Below, one piece after another: positions 9,296-18,272 of a stretch of DNA of 64,000 nucleotides (positions are counted from its first letter, which is position 1; every line of letters begins with the position of its first letter). The stretch comes from Avichristensenella sp031550535 (lineage in GTDB: Bacteria > Bacillota > Clostridia > Christensenellales > Aristaeellaceae), in contig JAVBOM010000008.1 of assembly GCA_031550535.1 (NCBI GenBank), positions 124,001-188,000 on the forward strand, written 5' to 3'. The notes under the pieces are model-generated. The model was not told the origin of the DNA and did no database searches. It was given only the letters and a program-made list of their open reading frames with translations. The position numbers were made by a program, and so were the translations under genes.

Positions 9296-9406
9296 TTACT
9301 GCGCGTCTTCCTCCAAATCCAGGGAGACAAACACTTTGACCAGATCGTTCATACCCCACGTCTCCTCAGAGCTCTTGGGGCGGCCATCTCTCGGAGCGGA
9401 TTCCAT
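9296..9406 (-). pseudogene. Short 36-codon open frame, possible gene remnant
   Basis: The frame starts at ATG 9406 and ends at TAA 9296. Its composition is protein-like (Glu/Asp-rich C-terminus, segment WGMNDLVKVFVSL). The frame extends a further 14 codons upstream to a stop without another ATG, so it may be the end of a decayed gene. I do not recognise a family. Confidence 0.3.
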
Positions 9407-9486
9407 GGCCTTCAGTGCCGGTAGCAGTTCAGGTGTAACATAGAATCACCACCATCGCGAACGCCATGCCTTTCATTTGCCCTATT

Positions 9487-9513
9487 GCGCCTGATTTTTC
9501 AAATCAGTGCCGC
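9487..9513 (-). repeat. RE-1 left-arm fragment, inverted
   Basis: Read on the minus strand this is GCGGCACTGATTTG followed by AAAAATCAGGCGC, matching the left hairpin of the 60-bp repeat. The second hairpin is missing. It lies 27 bases beyond the end of the Crp/Fnr gene. Confidence 0.7.
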
Positions 9514-9539
9514 TGTCGGAAAAGAAATGCCACTGCCCG

Positions 9540-10190
9540 TCAAAGGGGCGCATAGTCGGCCAGCTTGTCCGGTACAAGCAGCTCCACGAAGTTGCGGCCT
9601 GTGCGGATGATGCCCTCCTCACGTAGCCGGTGATACACGCGCGCCACCTGTACGCGCGATAGGCTGAGCGTGGACGCGACTTCATCTTGGCTCATGTTCA
9701 GGCGGCAGCCCGGCGAAGACCCGGCGGTCTCCGCGAAACGGCGGAGAAGCCCCGCCACCTGCGACACCGCGTCACCGCACGTTAGTTCCACCACGGCGCT
9801 GCACATGAACCGGAGCACGCTGCAGTAATGCTCCGCAAGGCAGCGCGCGAACGCCGGGTTTCGGGCCATGAGCGCGAACACATCTGCACAGGCCAGGGGA
9901 TACGCGGTCACGGGCTCCGCCGCGCTGATCGTAACGATCGGCTCCGCCTTTTCCATTAGGCAATCCAGCGCGCACATCGCACCGGGCCCGTGAAATCCGT
10001 AGACGTGCTTTTTGCCTGTCGCGTGGATGCGCGATACGTTCACCGATCCTTCTTTAATATAGAAAACCTGATCCCCGCGTTCCGCCTGTCTGCTGAGTTC
10101 CTCACCGGGTCTGTAGGCAGCGGGATTTGCCATACACACAATTTCCGCCTCAAACGCGAGAAATTCCCCGCCAAACCAATATTCCTGCAT
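9540..10190 (-). CDS. Crp/Fnr-family transcriptional regulator
   Basis: This 216-residue protein has an N-terminal cyclic-nucleotide-binding-like beta-barrel (about 10-115, with FYIKEGSVNV and GAMCALDCL) and a C-terminal winged helix (about 160-200, DEVASTLSLSRVQVARVYHRL). I chose ATG 10190, with GGAGA upstream, over an in-frame ATG 27 codons earlier that would add an atypical tail. Two cysteines flank the barrel core, but no Fnr-type Fe-S cluster motif is evident. It is divergent from the flavin reductase gene at 10340, so it probably controls that gene from the shared 149-base gap. The effector is unknown. Confidence 0.87.
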   Translation of the reverse strand: MQEYWFGGEFLAFEAEIVCMANPAAYRPGEELSRQAERGDQVFYIKEGSVNVSRIHATGKKHVYGFHGPGAMCALDCLMEKAEPIVTISAAEPVTAYPLACADVFALMARNPAFARCLAEHYCSVLRFMCSAVVELTCGDAVSQVAGLLRRFAETAGSSPGCRLNMSQDEVASTLSLSRVQVARVYHRLREEGIIRTGRNFVELLVPDKLADYAPL

Positions 10191-10339
10191 ATTCTTCTGT
10201 CTCCATCGGGTTTTTCGAAGTATTTGGGTGAATTGTACTGTGTATCCCAGGATATATACGAGATCGTTCAAGTATGTTAAATTCTTAGCAAAGTGCCTTT
10301 GGTCACCATCATTCTATCTTTTCTAAGGAGGAAACGCAA

Positions 10340-12277
10340 GTGTCAAAGCTATTTCCCACGCTGTTTTCCCCAGCAAAAATCGGCAACCTGGAGGTCAAAA
10401 ACCGCATCATGAAGGCGCCGCAGTCCACGGGCATGAGCAACATGGACGGTTCGGTCAGCGAGCGTCTCGTCCGCTATTATGCGGACCAGGCGGCGGGCGG
10501 CACGGGGCTGATCATTGTGGAATACGCCTATGTGGACAACATCGCCAGCAAGTCGGCCCACTGCCAGCTCGGCATCTCCACGAACGATCACATTCCGGGG
10601 CTGGCCTGGCTGGCCGGCGTCATCCGTGATAAGGGTGCTGTCCCCGGCATTCAGATCGAGCACTGCGGCCGGCAGAAGTTCCTGGGCACACAGCCCATCG
10701 TCGCGCCCTCCGCCATCCCGTGGCCGAAGCTCTTCAATATGGTCGGCTACCAGGCGGTGCCCCATGAGCTCACCATCCCCGAGATTGTGGACATCGTGGA
10801 GTCGTTCGGCGACGCGGCGCTCCGCGCGAAGCTGGCCGGGTATGAGCTGGTCGAAATCCACGGCGCGCACGGCTATCTGCTGACGAACTTCTTCTCGCCG
10901 CACACCAACAAGCGCAACGACTGGTACGGCGGAAGCCTGGAGAACCGCAGCCGCATCTACCTGGACATCCTGCGCAACATCCGCAAGAAGGTCGGTCCCG
11001 ACATGTGCGTCACCATCCGGCTGAGTGGCACGGACTACGAGCCGGACGGCTTCCCGATCGAGGACACGATCCAGCTCGCAAAGTGGCTGGAGGAAGAGGG
11101 CATTGACGGCATCGATGTCTCCGGTGGCGATCATCACCAGATGATCCACCAGGTGACGCCCATGTCGATTGAGGTGTGCCACAATGTCTGGGCCGCCGAG
11201 GCGATCAAGAAAGAGGTCTCCGTTCCGATCATCGCGTCCGGTTCCATCACGCTGCCGAAGTACGCCGAGGATATCATCGCGTCCGGCAAGGCCGATTTCG
11301 TTGCCCTGGGTCGCCCGCTGTGGGCTGACCCGCAGTGGAGCAACAAGGCGTGCGAGGATCGTCCCTTGGACATCCGCCCGTGCATCCGCTGCAATGAGGG
11401 CTGTCTGGAGCGCACGTTCTTCCGCTTCAACGCCATCACCTGCGCCGTAAACCCGATCATCAGCCGGGAGGGCGACCTGAAAATCGCGCCCGCGCCCGCT
11501 GGGAAGAGTGTGGCCGTGGTCGGCGGCGGCCCTGCCGGGCTTGAGGCCGCGCGCGTGCTGAAGCTGCGCGGACATGACGTGACGCTCTTTGAAAGAAACA
11601 AGTTGGGTGGCTCCCTGCACGAGGCGGCGGCGCCGGACTTCAAGAAGGACATCGTCCCGCTGATTGAGAACCTTGTCCATCAGGTGGAGCAGCTTGGCAT
11701 CACGGTCGTCAGCAAGGACGCGTCGCTGGAGGACCTCGCGGGCAAGTTCGACGCGTATGTCGTCGCCTGCGGCGCGGATGAGGTCAAGCTCAGGCTGCCG
11801 GGCGCGGACAAGCCGCACGTGGTCAGCGTAATGGATGTCATCAACGGCCGCGCTGAGGCCAAGGGCAAAATCGCCATGATCGGCGGCGGGTTGGTCGGCA
11901 CAGAATCCGCTATTGAGCTGAAAGAGGCAGGCAAGGACGTCTATGTCGTGGAGATGCTCGACCAGATCATGACCGGCTTGGCCACCACGGACCTGATTGC
12001 CTACGCCGAACGAATCGAAAAGATCGGCATGAAGTCGTACGTCAAGACGCGGTTGGAGGAGATCAAGGACAACACCATCGTCGTTAAGACGCCCAAGGGT
12101 ATCCAGGAACTGCCCGCGGATACCGTCGTCATCGCGGTCGGCTTCACGCCCAGGGACGGGCTGTACAAGGCGCTGAAGGCGCAGAGCGCCTGCGCCGTCA
12201 ACGTGGGCGACAGCATCCAGGCCAACAAGATCATGGACGCCATCCATACGGGTTATCGGGCGGGGTTGAGCATCTAG
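10340..12277 (+). CDS. Old-yellow-enzyme / 2,4-dienoyl-CoA reductase-type oxidoreductase
   Basis: This 645-residue three-part enzyme has an N-terminal FMN TIM barrel (about 1-340). An Fe-S site follows, CIRCNEGC plus a later cysteine in TCAVNP. The C-terminal half binds FAD/NAD(P) (GGGPAGLEAARV and GGGLVGTESA). Family members reduce activated C=C bonds, including dienoyl-CoA, enoates and bile-acid or flavonoid intermediates (BaiCD/BaiH type) in anaerobes. The GTG at 10340 is used because TAAGGAGG lies 7 bases upstream. The divergent Crp/Fnr gene is the likely regulator. The substrate cannot be assigned. Confidence 0.9.
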   Translation: MSKLFPTLFSPAKIGNLEVKNRIMKAPQSTGMSNMDGSVSERLVRYYADQAAGGTGLIIVEYAYVDNIASKSAHCQLGISTNDHIPGLAWLAGVIRDKGAVPGIQIEHCGRQKFLGTQPIVAPSAIPWPKLFNMVGYQAVPHELTIPEIVDIVESFGDAALRAKLAGYELVEIHGAHGYLLTNFFSPHTNKRNDWYGGSLENRSRIYLDILRNIRKKVGPDMCVTIRLSGTDYEPDGFPIEDTIQLAKWLEEEGIDGIDVSGGDHHQMIHQVTPMSIEVCHNVWAAEAIKKEVSVPIIASGSITLPKYAEDIIASGKADFVALGRPLWADPQWSNKACEDRPLDIRPCIRCNEGCLERTFFRFNAITCAVNPIISREGDLKIAPAPAGKSVAVVGGGPAGLEAARVLKLRGHDVTLFERNKLGGSLHEAAAPDFKKDIVPLIENLVHQVEQLGITVVSKDASLEDLAGKFDAYVVACGADEVKLRLPGADKPHVVSVMDVINGRAEAKGKIAMIGGGLVGTESAIELKEAGKDVYVVEMLDQIMTGLATTDLIAYAERIEKIGMKSYVKTRLEEIKDNTIVVKTPKGIQELPADTVVIAVGFTPRDGLYKALKAQSACAVNVGDSIQANKIMDAIHTGYRAGLSI

Positions 12278-12315
12278 GGGATACGTCCACGCATTCGCGC
12301 AAAGGGTACGCGGAT

Positions 12316-12375
12316 GACGACACTGACTTGTCAAATCGGGTGCCATACGGGGATTCCGCCAGGAATCCTTCCCTC
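12316..12375 (+). repeat. RE-1 repeat, copy 2
   Basis: The left arm is degenerate (GACGACACTGAC with AAATCGGGTGCC). The second stem is intact, GGATTCC and GGAATCC around GCCA. It lies between the reductase gene and the acyltransferase gene, both on the + strand. Confidence 0.75.
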
Positions 12376-12376
12376 G

Positions 12377-12416
12377 CGAAAAGTGGGCGGGCAATCAGTC
12401 CGTCCACTTTCGTTTG
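12377..12416 (+). terminator. Probable terminator after the flavin reductase gene
   Basis: CGAAAAGTGGGCGG pairs with CCGTCCACTTTCG with one bulge and one mismatch, followed by a short T-run. It directly abuts RE-1 copy 2. Confidence 0.6.
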
Positions 12417-12488
12417 TACTGGCGTATGGTAATACTGCTGGCGTGTAGTATAATGGAAGCAGCCGGACAGGGATTGGAGGCGCGCGCG

Positions 12489-13142
12489 ATGGAGTTCATC
12501 CCCGTGGAAATGGCGGGCTGGCCGAGAGCCGAACACTTTCACCATTACCTGCACGAGGTGCGCTGCACATACAGCGTGACCGTGCCCATCGATGTCGGCA
12601 GGCTCCGCGAAGAGGCACGCCGGCGAAGGCTGAAGGAATACCCCGCCCAGATTTATCTGCTTGCGCGGGCGGCGAACCGCTTCCCGGAGTTTCGCATGTC
12701 GCTGGACGCCGAAGGACGGCTGGGCTATTGGGATGTGGTTTCCCCGTCGTACACGGCCATGCGGCCCGGCGCGGAGACATTTTCCTGCGTTTGGACGGAA
12801 TACGCCGATTCTTTCCAGGCGTTCTACCCGGCGTGCGTGCGGGACATCGCGGCGTATGCCACCGGCGCGTTTTCGCCCAAGCAGCCGGAGCCGCCGAATC
12901 TGTTCAACATATCCAGCGTGCCTTGGCTGGACTTCACCGCGTTCAACTTGAATGTGTACGCGGAGGGCACCTACCTGCTGCCCATTTTCACCATCGGCAA
13001 GTACGCTGAATCCGGCGGCACAACCACCATGCCGCTGGCAATCCAGGCGCACCATGCCGTGTGCGACGGGCTGCACCTGGGGCGTTTTGTAGAGGCAGTC
13101 CGCCAGATGATCCAGGACTGCCCGCGATGGATGGATCGATAG
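12489..13142 (+). CDS. Chloramphenicol-acetyltransferase-like acyltransferase
   Basis: The 217-residue protein has the CAT fold signature HHAVCDG near the C-terminus (His is the catalytic base, Asp is structural), and its length matches type A CAT proteins. Start ATG 12489 follows ATTGGAGG by 8 bases; an upstream in-frame ATG lacks a ribosome site. CAT-like proteins move acetyl or succinyl groups from CoA to small hydroxyl or amine acceptors. Many genomic copies are not resistance genes, so chloramphenicol resistance should not be assumed. It stands alone downstream of the reductase. Confidence 0.85.
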   Translation: MEFIPVEMAGWPRAEHFHHYLHEVRCTYSVTVPIDVGRLREEARRRRLKEYPAQIYLLARAANRFPEFRMSLDAEGRLGYWDVVSPSYTAMRPGAETFSCVWTEYADSFQAFYPACVRDIAAYATGAFSPKQPEPPNLFNISSVPWLDFTAFNLNVYAEGTYLLPIFTIGKYAESGGTTTMPLAIQAHHAVCDGLHLGRFVEAVRQMIQDCPRWMDR

Positions 13143-13383
13143 GCGCGCTCTTTCTTCCGTTTCCGTGCGCAGGTTAACATCAAGCCTCACCGTCAAACGG
13201 GCGTGATGCGTAAGTGGTCTGCATTGTCGCGCGCGTGGGGTAAAAATGCCCGCATAAAGTGCGGTTTGATGGGGATTTGTGCGGTTTCCAGAGCATAAAT
13301 GGTTGGAGCTGTAGGTCCGGTGAGCACCGGCGCGGGGCATGAAAGCGGCAGGAAGGATCTCCGCGTTGAGCATCGAAACCAGA

Positions 13384-13760
13384 ATGCTTTGCGTGCAAGG
13401 CTGCCCTCAGAAGAAACTTTGCATCCGTGCCAAAGGCAACCGCTGCTCGCGGGTTTCTAGGCCACTCCTTGCGCTGCGCCAAACTTGCCCTGGAACGGAT
13501 TACTCGCCCGGAGGGTAAGCTGCTGCGCCTGAACCGCTCGATCCAATCCGAAGGCGCGTTCGGCGTGCTCAAATAGGATTACCGTGCTCCTCCGCTTTCT
13601 GCGAAGGAGCACGGTAAATGTATTCACCAAAATCCCCTTGTACGCTTTGGTGTATACTCTTGATAAGCCGCACAATAAGCTGATGCGGAATCAAAGCGGT
13701 TGCACGCTGCACACCCTGAGCTCCGCTTCACGATGGGGACAAGTGCATAGAGCTGCCAGA
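13384..13760 (+). pseudogene. Decayed IS1182/DDE-type transposase C-terminus
   Basis: Three frames carry consecutive transposase pieces. First is CPQKKLCIRAKGNR, then LNRSIQSEGAFGVLK ending at an in-frame TAG. Last is RRSTVNVFTKIPLYALVYTL with a following KLMRNQ segment. These are the order and motifs of IS1182-like transposases (Cys-rich linker, RSIQxEGxFGxLK, C-terminal helix). At least one stop and two frameshifts make it dead. A hairpin at 13581-13615 falls inside it. The gap 13143-13955 holds nothing else I can support apart from the hairpin at 13866. Confidence 0.7.
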
Positions 13761-13865
13761 TAAACGCGGATGCCTCAGAGCATTTGGCCGTTTGGCTCGT
13801 TTGCTGTATCCTCGTGCTACTTTTCCCCCGCATTTCCCGCTGTCTGATCGCGCCTGTTATAGATA

Positions 13866-13906
13866 GGGGGCTGCCGTCCTGGCTTGAACCCAGCACGGCA
13901 GCCCCC
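13866..13906. terminator. Strong hairpin, likely terminator of the YciI-like gene
   Basis: A 12-bp perfect stem (GGGGGCTGCCGT with ACGGCAGCCCCC) lies 50 bases beyond the stop of the minus-strand gene at 13956. The T-run on the minus side is weak. Confidence 0.6.
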
Positions 13907-13955
13907 TGATAATAAGGCGAATGGACTCTGTATCCTTGCCGGCAGCCATGCCCCA

Positions 13956-14291
13956 TCATGTCATGGTATAGGCGTCCAGCAAATAGTTGTTGCCGGCATT
14001 CCCCTCTTCTATTTCGTATATAACATAACTTTTATAGCACTTGTTCACGATGAACGGATCTTTCCGCACGTAGCTCTCCACTTCCGCGTATGTGCTCGCG
14101 TTCAGGATGAACATTCCCTGGTCCGCGCCCTTCAGCGGCCCGCACAAAAAGAGAATTCCCCTTGTGTCCAAGTCCCGCGCGTGGTCTACGTGGCGTCTTG
14201 TCAGCTCGTTCGCGGATTCCGGCGTATACGGGATATCGTAGTTCGGGTCCTGATAGAGGACGAGGAATTTGGACAGTTTCTGGTTTTCCAT
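13956..14291 (-). CDS. YciI-like small protein
   Basis: The 111-residue protein looks like the YCII (ferredoxin-like) family: an N-terminal strand FLVLYQD, a central H-x-x-H-A-R-D-L helix, then GILFLCGPL and a DPFIVNKCYKSYVIYEIE C-terminus. Relatives are small dimeric enzymes or dehalogenase-like proteins, and most have no known reaction. Start ATG 14291 is preceded by AGAGGTG; the longer frame lacks a ribosome site. It is downstream of nagA on the same strand with a 63-base gap, so it may be read from the same transcript. Confidence 0.65.
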   Translation of the reverse strand: MENQKLSKFLVLYQDPNYDIPYTPESANELTRRHVDHARDLDTRGILFLCGPLKGADQGMFILNASTYAEVESYVRKDPFIVNKCYKSYVIYEIEEGNAGNNYLLDAYTMT

Positions 14292-14354
14292 GCCGCGGCA
14301 CCTCTTTTGTTTTTGCCCAGTATACACCCCATACCCTGACAACTGTATGTCATG

Positions 14355-15548
14355 TTAGGTTTCGCAAGTGTCATGACAAAGGCGTCCGCGCACATAGACC
14401 CGTTGCACCGTCCAGTTGTTGTCCATCAGCACAATGTCCGCGTCCTGCCCGGGCGCGAGGCTCCCTTTGCGCTTTTCCACGCCAGCAAGGCGCGCGGGTG
14501 TTCCGGCGCACATGCGGACCGCGTCCGCTTCCGGTACGCCGTATGCCATCGCGACGCGCAGCGCGCGGTCCATCGTCGCCACGCTGCCGGCGAAAAACGA
14601 CCGGTCCGGCAGCTTCGCGACGCCGTCCTCCACCAACACGGGCATCCCTTCCTCGGCGCTGCCCAGAATGCTGCGCGTGTCGTCCGTCCCCGCGGCGCGG
14701 ATCGCGTCGGTGATCAGCGCGATTCTGCCCGCGCCCTTGACCTTGTACGCCAGCATGAACGATTCGCGGGGTACATGGATGCCGTCCGCGATCATTTCCA
14801 GCGTGATGTCCTCCGCCAGCAGCGCGGCCTCCATCACCCCGGCCACGATGCGCTGGCCGAGCCTCCGCCGCTCGGTCATGGCGCAGAAAAAGTGCGTGAT
14901 GTGCGCAAATCCCCAGGAGAACGCCGCCTCCGCTTCCTCGGCGGTCGCGTCGGTATGCGCGACGGAGGCTACTACCCCGTGCGCGGTCACCCGGCGGGCA
15001 AAGTCCCGCATGCCGGGGAGTTCCGGCGCGGCGTCCCAACGCCGGATGACATCCCCGCCCGCCGAAAGAACCCTTTCCACCGTCTCCGCGTCGGGGTGGC
15101 AGAGAAACCGCTCCGGCTGCGCGCCTTTTTTCGATGGCGCGAAGTACGGCCCCTCCAGGTGCACCCCGAGGAAGTCCGCGCTCCCCGTACCCTCCTTGGC
15201 AACGCCTCGATAGGTATCAAACATGGATTCCAGCGCCGGCCAGCCGGAGGCGAGCGTTGTGGGGAGCATCGCGGTGGTGCCGTGCGCACAGTGGACACGG
15301 GCAATCGCGCGCATCGCCTGCGGCGTGTTATCCATGAAATCATGCCCGCCGCCGCCATGCACATGCAGATCGATGAACCCCGGCAGGATGTAGCCGCCCT
15401 CCGCATCGACGCGCGCCGTGCCCTCCGGCGGCTCCACCGGCGCGCCCGCGTGGACGATGAGCCCCTGCCGGACCAGCACCGCGCCGTTCCGCTCCACCCG
15501 GTCCGGCAGAAACACGTGCCCACCATGCAGATATAGGCAGTCCGTCAT
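14355..15548 (-). CDS. nagA: N-acetylglucosamine-6-phosphate deacetylase (copy 1)
   Basis: The 397-residue amidohydrolase has the metal site HVHGGGGHDFMD, the conserved HLEGP glutamate, a THFF histidine and the catalytic Asp in ITDAIRAAG. It removes acetate from GlcNAc-6-P or a related amino-sugar phosphate. ATG 15548 overlaps the nagB stop (ATGA) and follows GGAGGGG. It closes the sugar cluster that begins with the importer at 27592. A second, diverged copy at 31755 lies in another cluster, which suggests different acetylated substrates. Confidence 0.9.
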   Translation of the reverse strand: MTDCLYLHGGHVFLPDRVERNGAVLVRQGLIVHAGAPVEPPEGTARVDAEGGYILPGFIDLHVHGGGGHDFMDNTPQAMRAIARVHCAHGTTAMLPTTLASGWPALESMFDTYRGVAKEGTGSADFLGVHLEGPYFAPSKKGAQPERFLCHPDAETVERVLSAGGDVIRRWDAAPELPGMRDFARRVTAHGVVASVAHTDATAEEAEAAFSWGFAHITHFFCAMTERRRLGQRIVAGVMEAALLAEDITLEMIADGIHVPRESFMLAYKVKGAGRIALITDAIRAAGTDDTRSILGSAEEGMPVLVEDGVAKLPDRSFFAGSVATMDRALRVAMAYGVPEADAVRMCAGTPARLAGVEKRKGSLAPGQDADIVLMDNNWTVQRVYVRGRLCHDTCET

Positions 15549-16345
15549 AGCCCCTCCGCGATCGCTTCGGTGGTGACAAAGCGCACGGAAGAATGCCGCT
15601 GCAGCAGCGACGCGGGCACCCTGGCGGTGACAGGCCCGGTCAGAACCCGCGCGGCGATGCCGTGCTGCCACGCGCGGTTGAGCGCGATGTAAATCTCCCG
15701 GGCCTCCAGAATGGGCTTCATGCCCACGGTGACGCAAAACTCCGGCATGCCCTGGATGTCCCCGCGCCGGTAGCCGATCGCATTGACGGTGCGCGTTTCG
15801 CGCGATACGCGCAGCACGCGCGACGGAAGGGCGGCGAATGCCTCGACATCGTCGGGCTCGTCCGGCTCCGGCGGTTCGTTAAAGGCGATATGGCCGTTGA
15901 TGCCCAGGCCGCCCAGGCAGAGATCCACCCCGCCGAGAGACGCGATGCGCGCGTCGAACGCGGCCTCCCGCCCAGGTTCCGGGAAAAATCGCTGCTCGCT
16001 GGGAATGTTCAGCGCCGGATCGACCCGGCTATAGAACTCCGCCTCCATGCGCGCGTAAAAGCTCATTGGGTGCGCGTGTGAAACCGCCGTATCCGGGGAA
16101 AGCAGATACTCGTCCATGTTGAAGAAAAACACGTCCCGCAGCGACAGCCGCATGCTGTTGACCAGCCGCGCCAGGATCGGATACTGCCCCGTCGGGCCCA
16201 CCGGCACGATCATCACCGTGCGCCGCCCCTGCGCGTTGTTCCGCGCGATGGTATCGGCCATCGTGATCGCCATATCCAGGTATACGTCCGGCTCCTCCGG
16301 CAGCGTGAGCAGCCGGATGCTTCCAAATCGCTTCTCCGTGTTCAT
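15545..16345 (-). CDS. nagB: NagB-like glucosamine-6-phosphate isomerase/deaminase (copy 1)
   Basis: This 266-residue protein has the NagB/RpiA/SOL fold with the N-terminal phosphate loop (PVGPTGQYP) and NMDEYL, which carries the acid corresponding to Asp72. In canonical NagB the active-site motif reads DGHIAFNEP. Here it is INGHIAFNEP: His152 and Glu157 are present but Asp is replaced by Asn150. Canonical enzymes convert GlcN6P to fructose-6-P plus ammonia. The change hints at another amino sugar or altered chemistry. The gene overlaps nagA and the Gfo gene by 4 bases on each side. Confidence 0.85.
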   Translation of the reverse strand: MNTEKRFGSIRLLTLPEEPDVYLDMAITMADTIARNNAQGRRTVMIVPVGPTGQYPILARLVNSMRLSLRDVFFFNMDEYLLSPDTAVSHAHPMSFYARMEAEFYSRVDPALNIPSEQRFFPEPGREAAFDARIASLGGVDLCLGGLGINGHIAFNEPPEPDEPDDVEAFAALPSRVLRVSRETRTVNAIGYRRGDIQGMPEFCVTVGMKPILEAREIYIALNRAWQHGIAARVLTGPVTARVPASLLQRHSSVRFVTTEAIAEGL

Positions 16346-17409
16346 TCGCGCTCTACCTCCTCTTCTGGAAACGGCGCTTCCAGCCGCGCCCCGACACCGT
16401 CCATCCTCTTCCCCGTGCGGAGCGACTCGCCGATCAGGTGAATCAGCCGCATGGCCGTAAGGCTTTCCTCCGCCGGAATCGGGTTTTCTCCCTCGCCCTT
16501 TGCGGCCGCGCAGAATTCCGTAATCTCCCGAAGAAACGCCGCTTCCTGCGCGGAACCGCTTCCCGGCGCGGGCATTTCACCCGGCCGCGCCTCCCCGTTC
16601 GCGTACACGGTGAACAGGGTGTCGCTCGGGCTGCCCCGCTCAATGTTGAGCGGCGCGCGAAACCTGTACTCCGCCGTGCCATCCCGGCCGTCCAGGCGAA
16701 AATACGCGGTCATCGGGTAGCCCTTGGGCATCCGGTTGCTGGCGTCGATCTGAACGCCCACGCCGTTTCGGTACAGCAGCTTTGTGGAGATTTGCCGCCA
16801 CGCGCCGCTCTTTTCCTGTATGCCCACGGCCCACAGGCTTTCGATGTCCGTGCCGAGCAGCGAAAGGACGTAATCCACATCGTGTACGTGCAGATCATAT
16901 AACGCCCCGCCGCTCTCCCCCGCTTCCTGAAACCAGCCGCCCCGGGACGCGTGCAGCAGCCTTGCCGCCTGGATTTGTAGCGTCTCGCCCAGGCTTCCCT
17001 CGCGATGCAGCGCGGCCAGCGCCCGGTATTCCGGCCAGAACCGGAGCACCTGGCCAACCATCAGCAAGCGGCCCGCTTTCCGCGCGGCCAGCGCCATCCG
17101 CGCGCATTCCGCAAGGGAGAGGGCGAACGGCTTTTCCACCAGCACATGCGCACCACCGGCGATCGCAGCCAGGGCGATGGGCTGGTGGAGAAACGTCGGC
17201 ACGCAGACGGACACCACGTCGGGGCGCTCCGCGCCCATCATCGCGCCGATGTCCGCGTACGCGCGCGCGCCGTAGGAGGCGGCCATCGCGCCGGCGCGCG
17301 CCGTATCCACATCGGCCACGGCGCACAGCGTGACGCCCGGCGCCGCCCGATACGACGCCGCGTGATAATCCGCGATAAAGCCCGCGCCCACAATCGCCGC
17401 CTTGGTCAT
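16342..17409 (-). CDS. Gfo/Idh/MocA-family NAD(P)-dependent sugar oxidoreductase
   Basis: The 355-residue protein has an N-terminal Rossmann motif (AIVGAGFIADYH) and the family EKPFALSL lysine segment around residues 90-100. The C-terminal alpha/beta domain contains DLHVHDVDYV with the conserved Asp/His. Members oxidise, epimerise or deglycosylate sugars through a 3-keto step. It overlaps nagB and the TIM-barrel gene by 4 bases, so translation is coupled. The pairing with an isomerase/epimerase is common in pathways that handle unusual sugars by oxidation and epimerisation. The substrate is unknown. Confidence 0.88.
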   Translation of the reverse strand: MTKAAIVGAGFIADYHAASYRAAPGVTLCAVADVDTARAGAMAASYGARAYADIGAMMGAERPDVVSVCVPTFLHQPIALAAIAGGAHVLVEKPFALSLAECARMALAARKAGRLLMVGQVLRFWPEYRALAALHREGSLGETLQIQAARLLHASRGGWFQEAGESGGALYDLHVHDVDYVLSLLGTDIESLWAVGIQEKSGAWRQISTKLLYRNGVGVQIDASNRMPKGYPMTAYFRLDGRDGTAEYRFRAPLNIERGSPSDTLFTVYANGEARPGEMPAPGSGSAQEAAFLREITEFCAAAKGEGENPIPAEESLTAMRLIHLIGESLRTGKRMDGVGARLEAPFPEEEVERE

Positions 17410-18272
17410 CGCTCGTGCCCTCCCGGACGGCCGTCAATGCGCCACCCGTTTTCATGCAGCCATTGCGTGAGCGCGTCCCGCGCCCTCGCAATGTCCAGGC
17501 GCTGGGCATCGCCCGTGATCTCGCGCTCAATCGTCAGAAAGCGGTCATAGCCCGTCTGGCGCAGCTTCCGGAAAAACCTTGGGAAATCCACCACGCCCTC
17601 GCCCAGGGCGCATTCCGGGCCAAGCGCGTCGGCGGTTGTGGGCGGCATGCCGTCCTTGATGTGGATGTTGCGGACATACTGCCCATACGTGTACAGGGCG
17701 TCCACCGGGTTCGCGTACCCGTACATGACCGCGTTGCCCGTATCCAGGTTCACGTAGAGATTGCCCGTTCCCACGTCGCCGATCAGCCGCAGCAGCGTGA
17801 CGGGGGACTCCGCACCGGTCTCAAACAGGATATTGACGCCCTGCGCCAGGGCCGCTGTGGCCAGCAGGCGCAGCGTGCAGACCAAATTCGCGTATTCGCC
17901 GTCGAACGGGTTATTCGGGACAAACCCCGCGTGGAGGATGAGGTCCGTGATGCCGAGCGCGCACACAAACGGAACGCCTTGCGTCAGATACTCGAGGCGC
18001 CTTGCCCGGAACATCGGCGCGGCCAGCCCGTTCACGCAGTAGCCGTGGCGAAGGTCGTATATCGTATAGGGATCGGGGTAGCCGATGAAATGCGCGGAAA
18101 TTTCGATCCCGTGGCGGTCGGCCGCCGCCCGGATGCGCCCGGCATCCGCCGGGTCGAGCACCAGGGGCTTGTACGCCAACTGGCACGATGTCAGCCCGAG
18201 GTCCGCCACAATGCCGAACGCCTCGTCCAGCCGGTTCATGTCAGGCGTGCGCACCAGCGTACCCAGCTTCAT
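17406..18272 (-). CDS. Sugar phosphate isomerase/epimerase, TIM barrel (first of two)
   Basis: The 288-residue protein is of the AP-endonuclease-2/xylose-isomerase-like superfamily. It carries the metal-ligand order seen in these barrels (a Glu in FETGAE, Asp in NLDTGNA, His in NIHIKDG, Glu in TIEREI). Start ATG 18272 overlaps the transketolase stop (ATGA); a far longer in-frame frame upstream is only the transketolase shadow. Such enzymes interconvert ketoses or 3-keto sugars. It lies between the split transketolase and the Gfo oxidoreductase. Confidence 0.85.
   Translation of the reverse strand: MKLGTLVRTPDMNRLDEAFGIVADLGLTSCQLAYKPLVLDPADAGRIRAAADRHGIEISAHFIGYPDPYTIYDLRHGYCVNGLAAPMFRARRLEYLTQGVPFVCALGITDLILHAGFVPNNPFDGEYANLVCTLRLLATAALAQGVNILFETGAESPVTLLRLIGDVGTGNLYVNLDTGNAVMYGYANPVDALYTYGQYVRNIHIKDGMPPTTADALGPECALGEGVVDFPRFFRKLRQTGYDRFLTIEREITGDAQRLDIARARDALTQWLHENGWRIDGRPGGHER

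Noticed and set aside
9050..9424. A 124-codon plus-strand frame
   Set aside because: Crosses the MITE-like segment and a hairpin, is Arg/Pro-rich and has no ribosome site.
10349..12394. A 681-codon open frame on the minus strand
   Set aside because: It is the antisense shadow of the flavin reductase gene in GC-rich DNA. It has no coherent motifs and no ribosome site, while the plus strand encodes a complete known enzyme.
12489..13142. Calling the CAT-like gene a chloramphenicol resistance gene
   Set aside because: The active-site motif is present, but many CAT-fold acyltransferases have other substrates and no resistance context or mobile element is intact.
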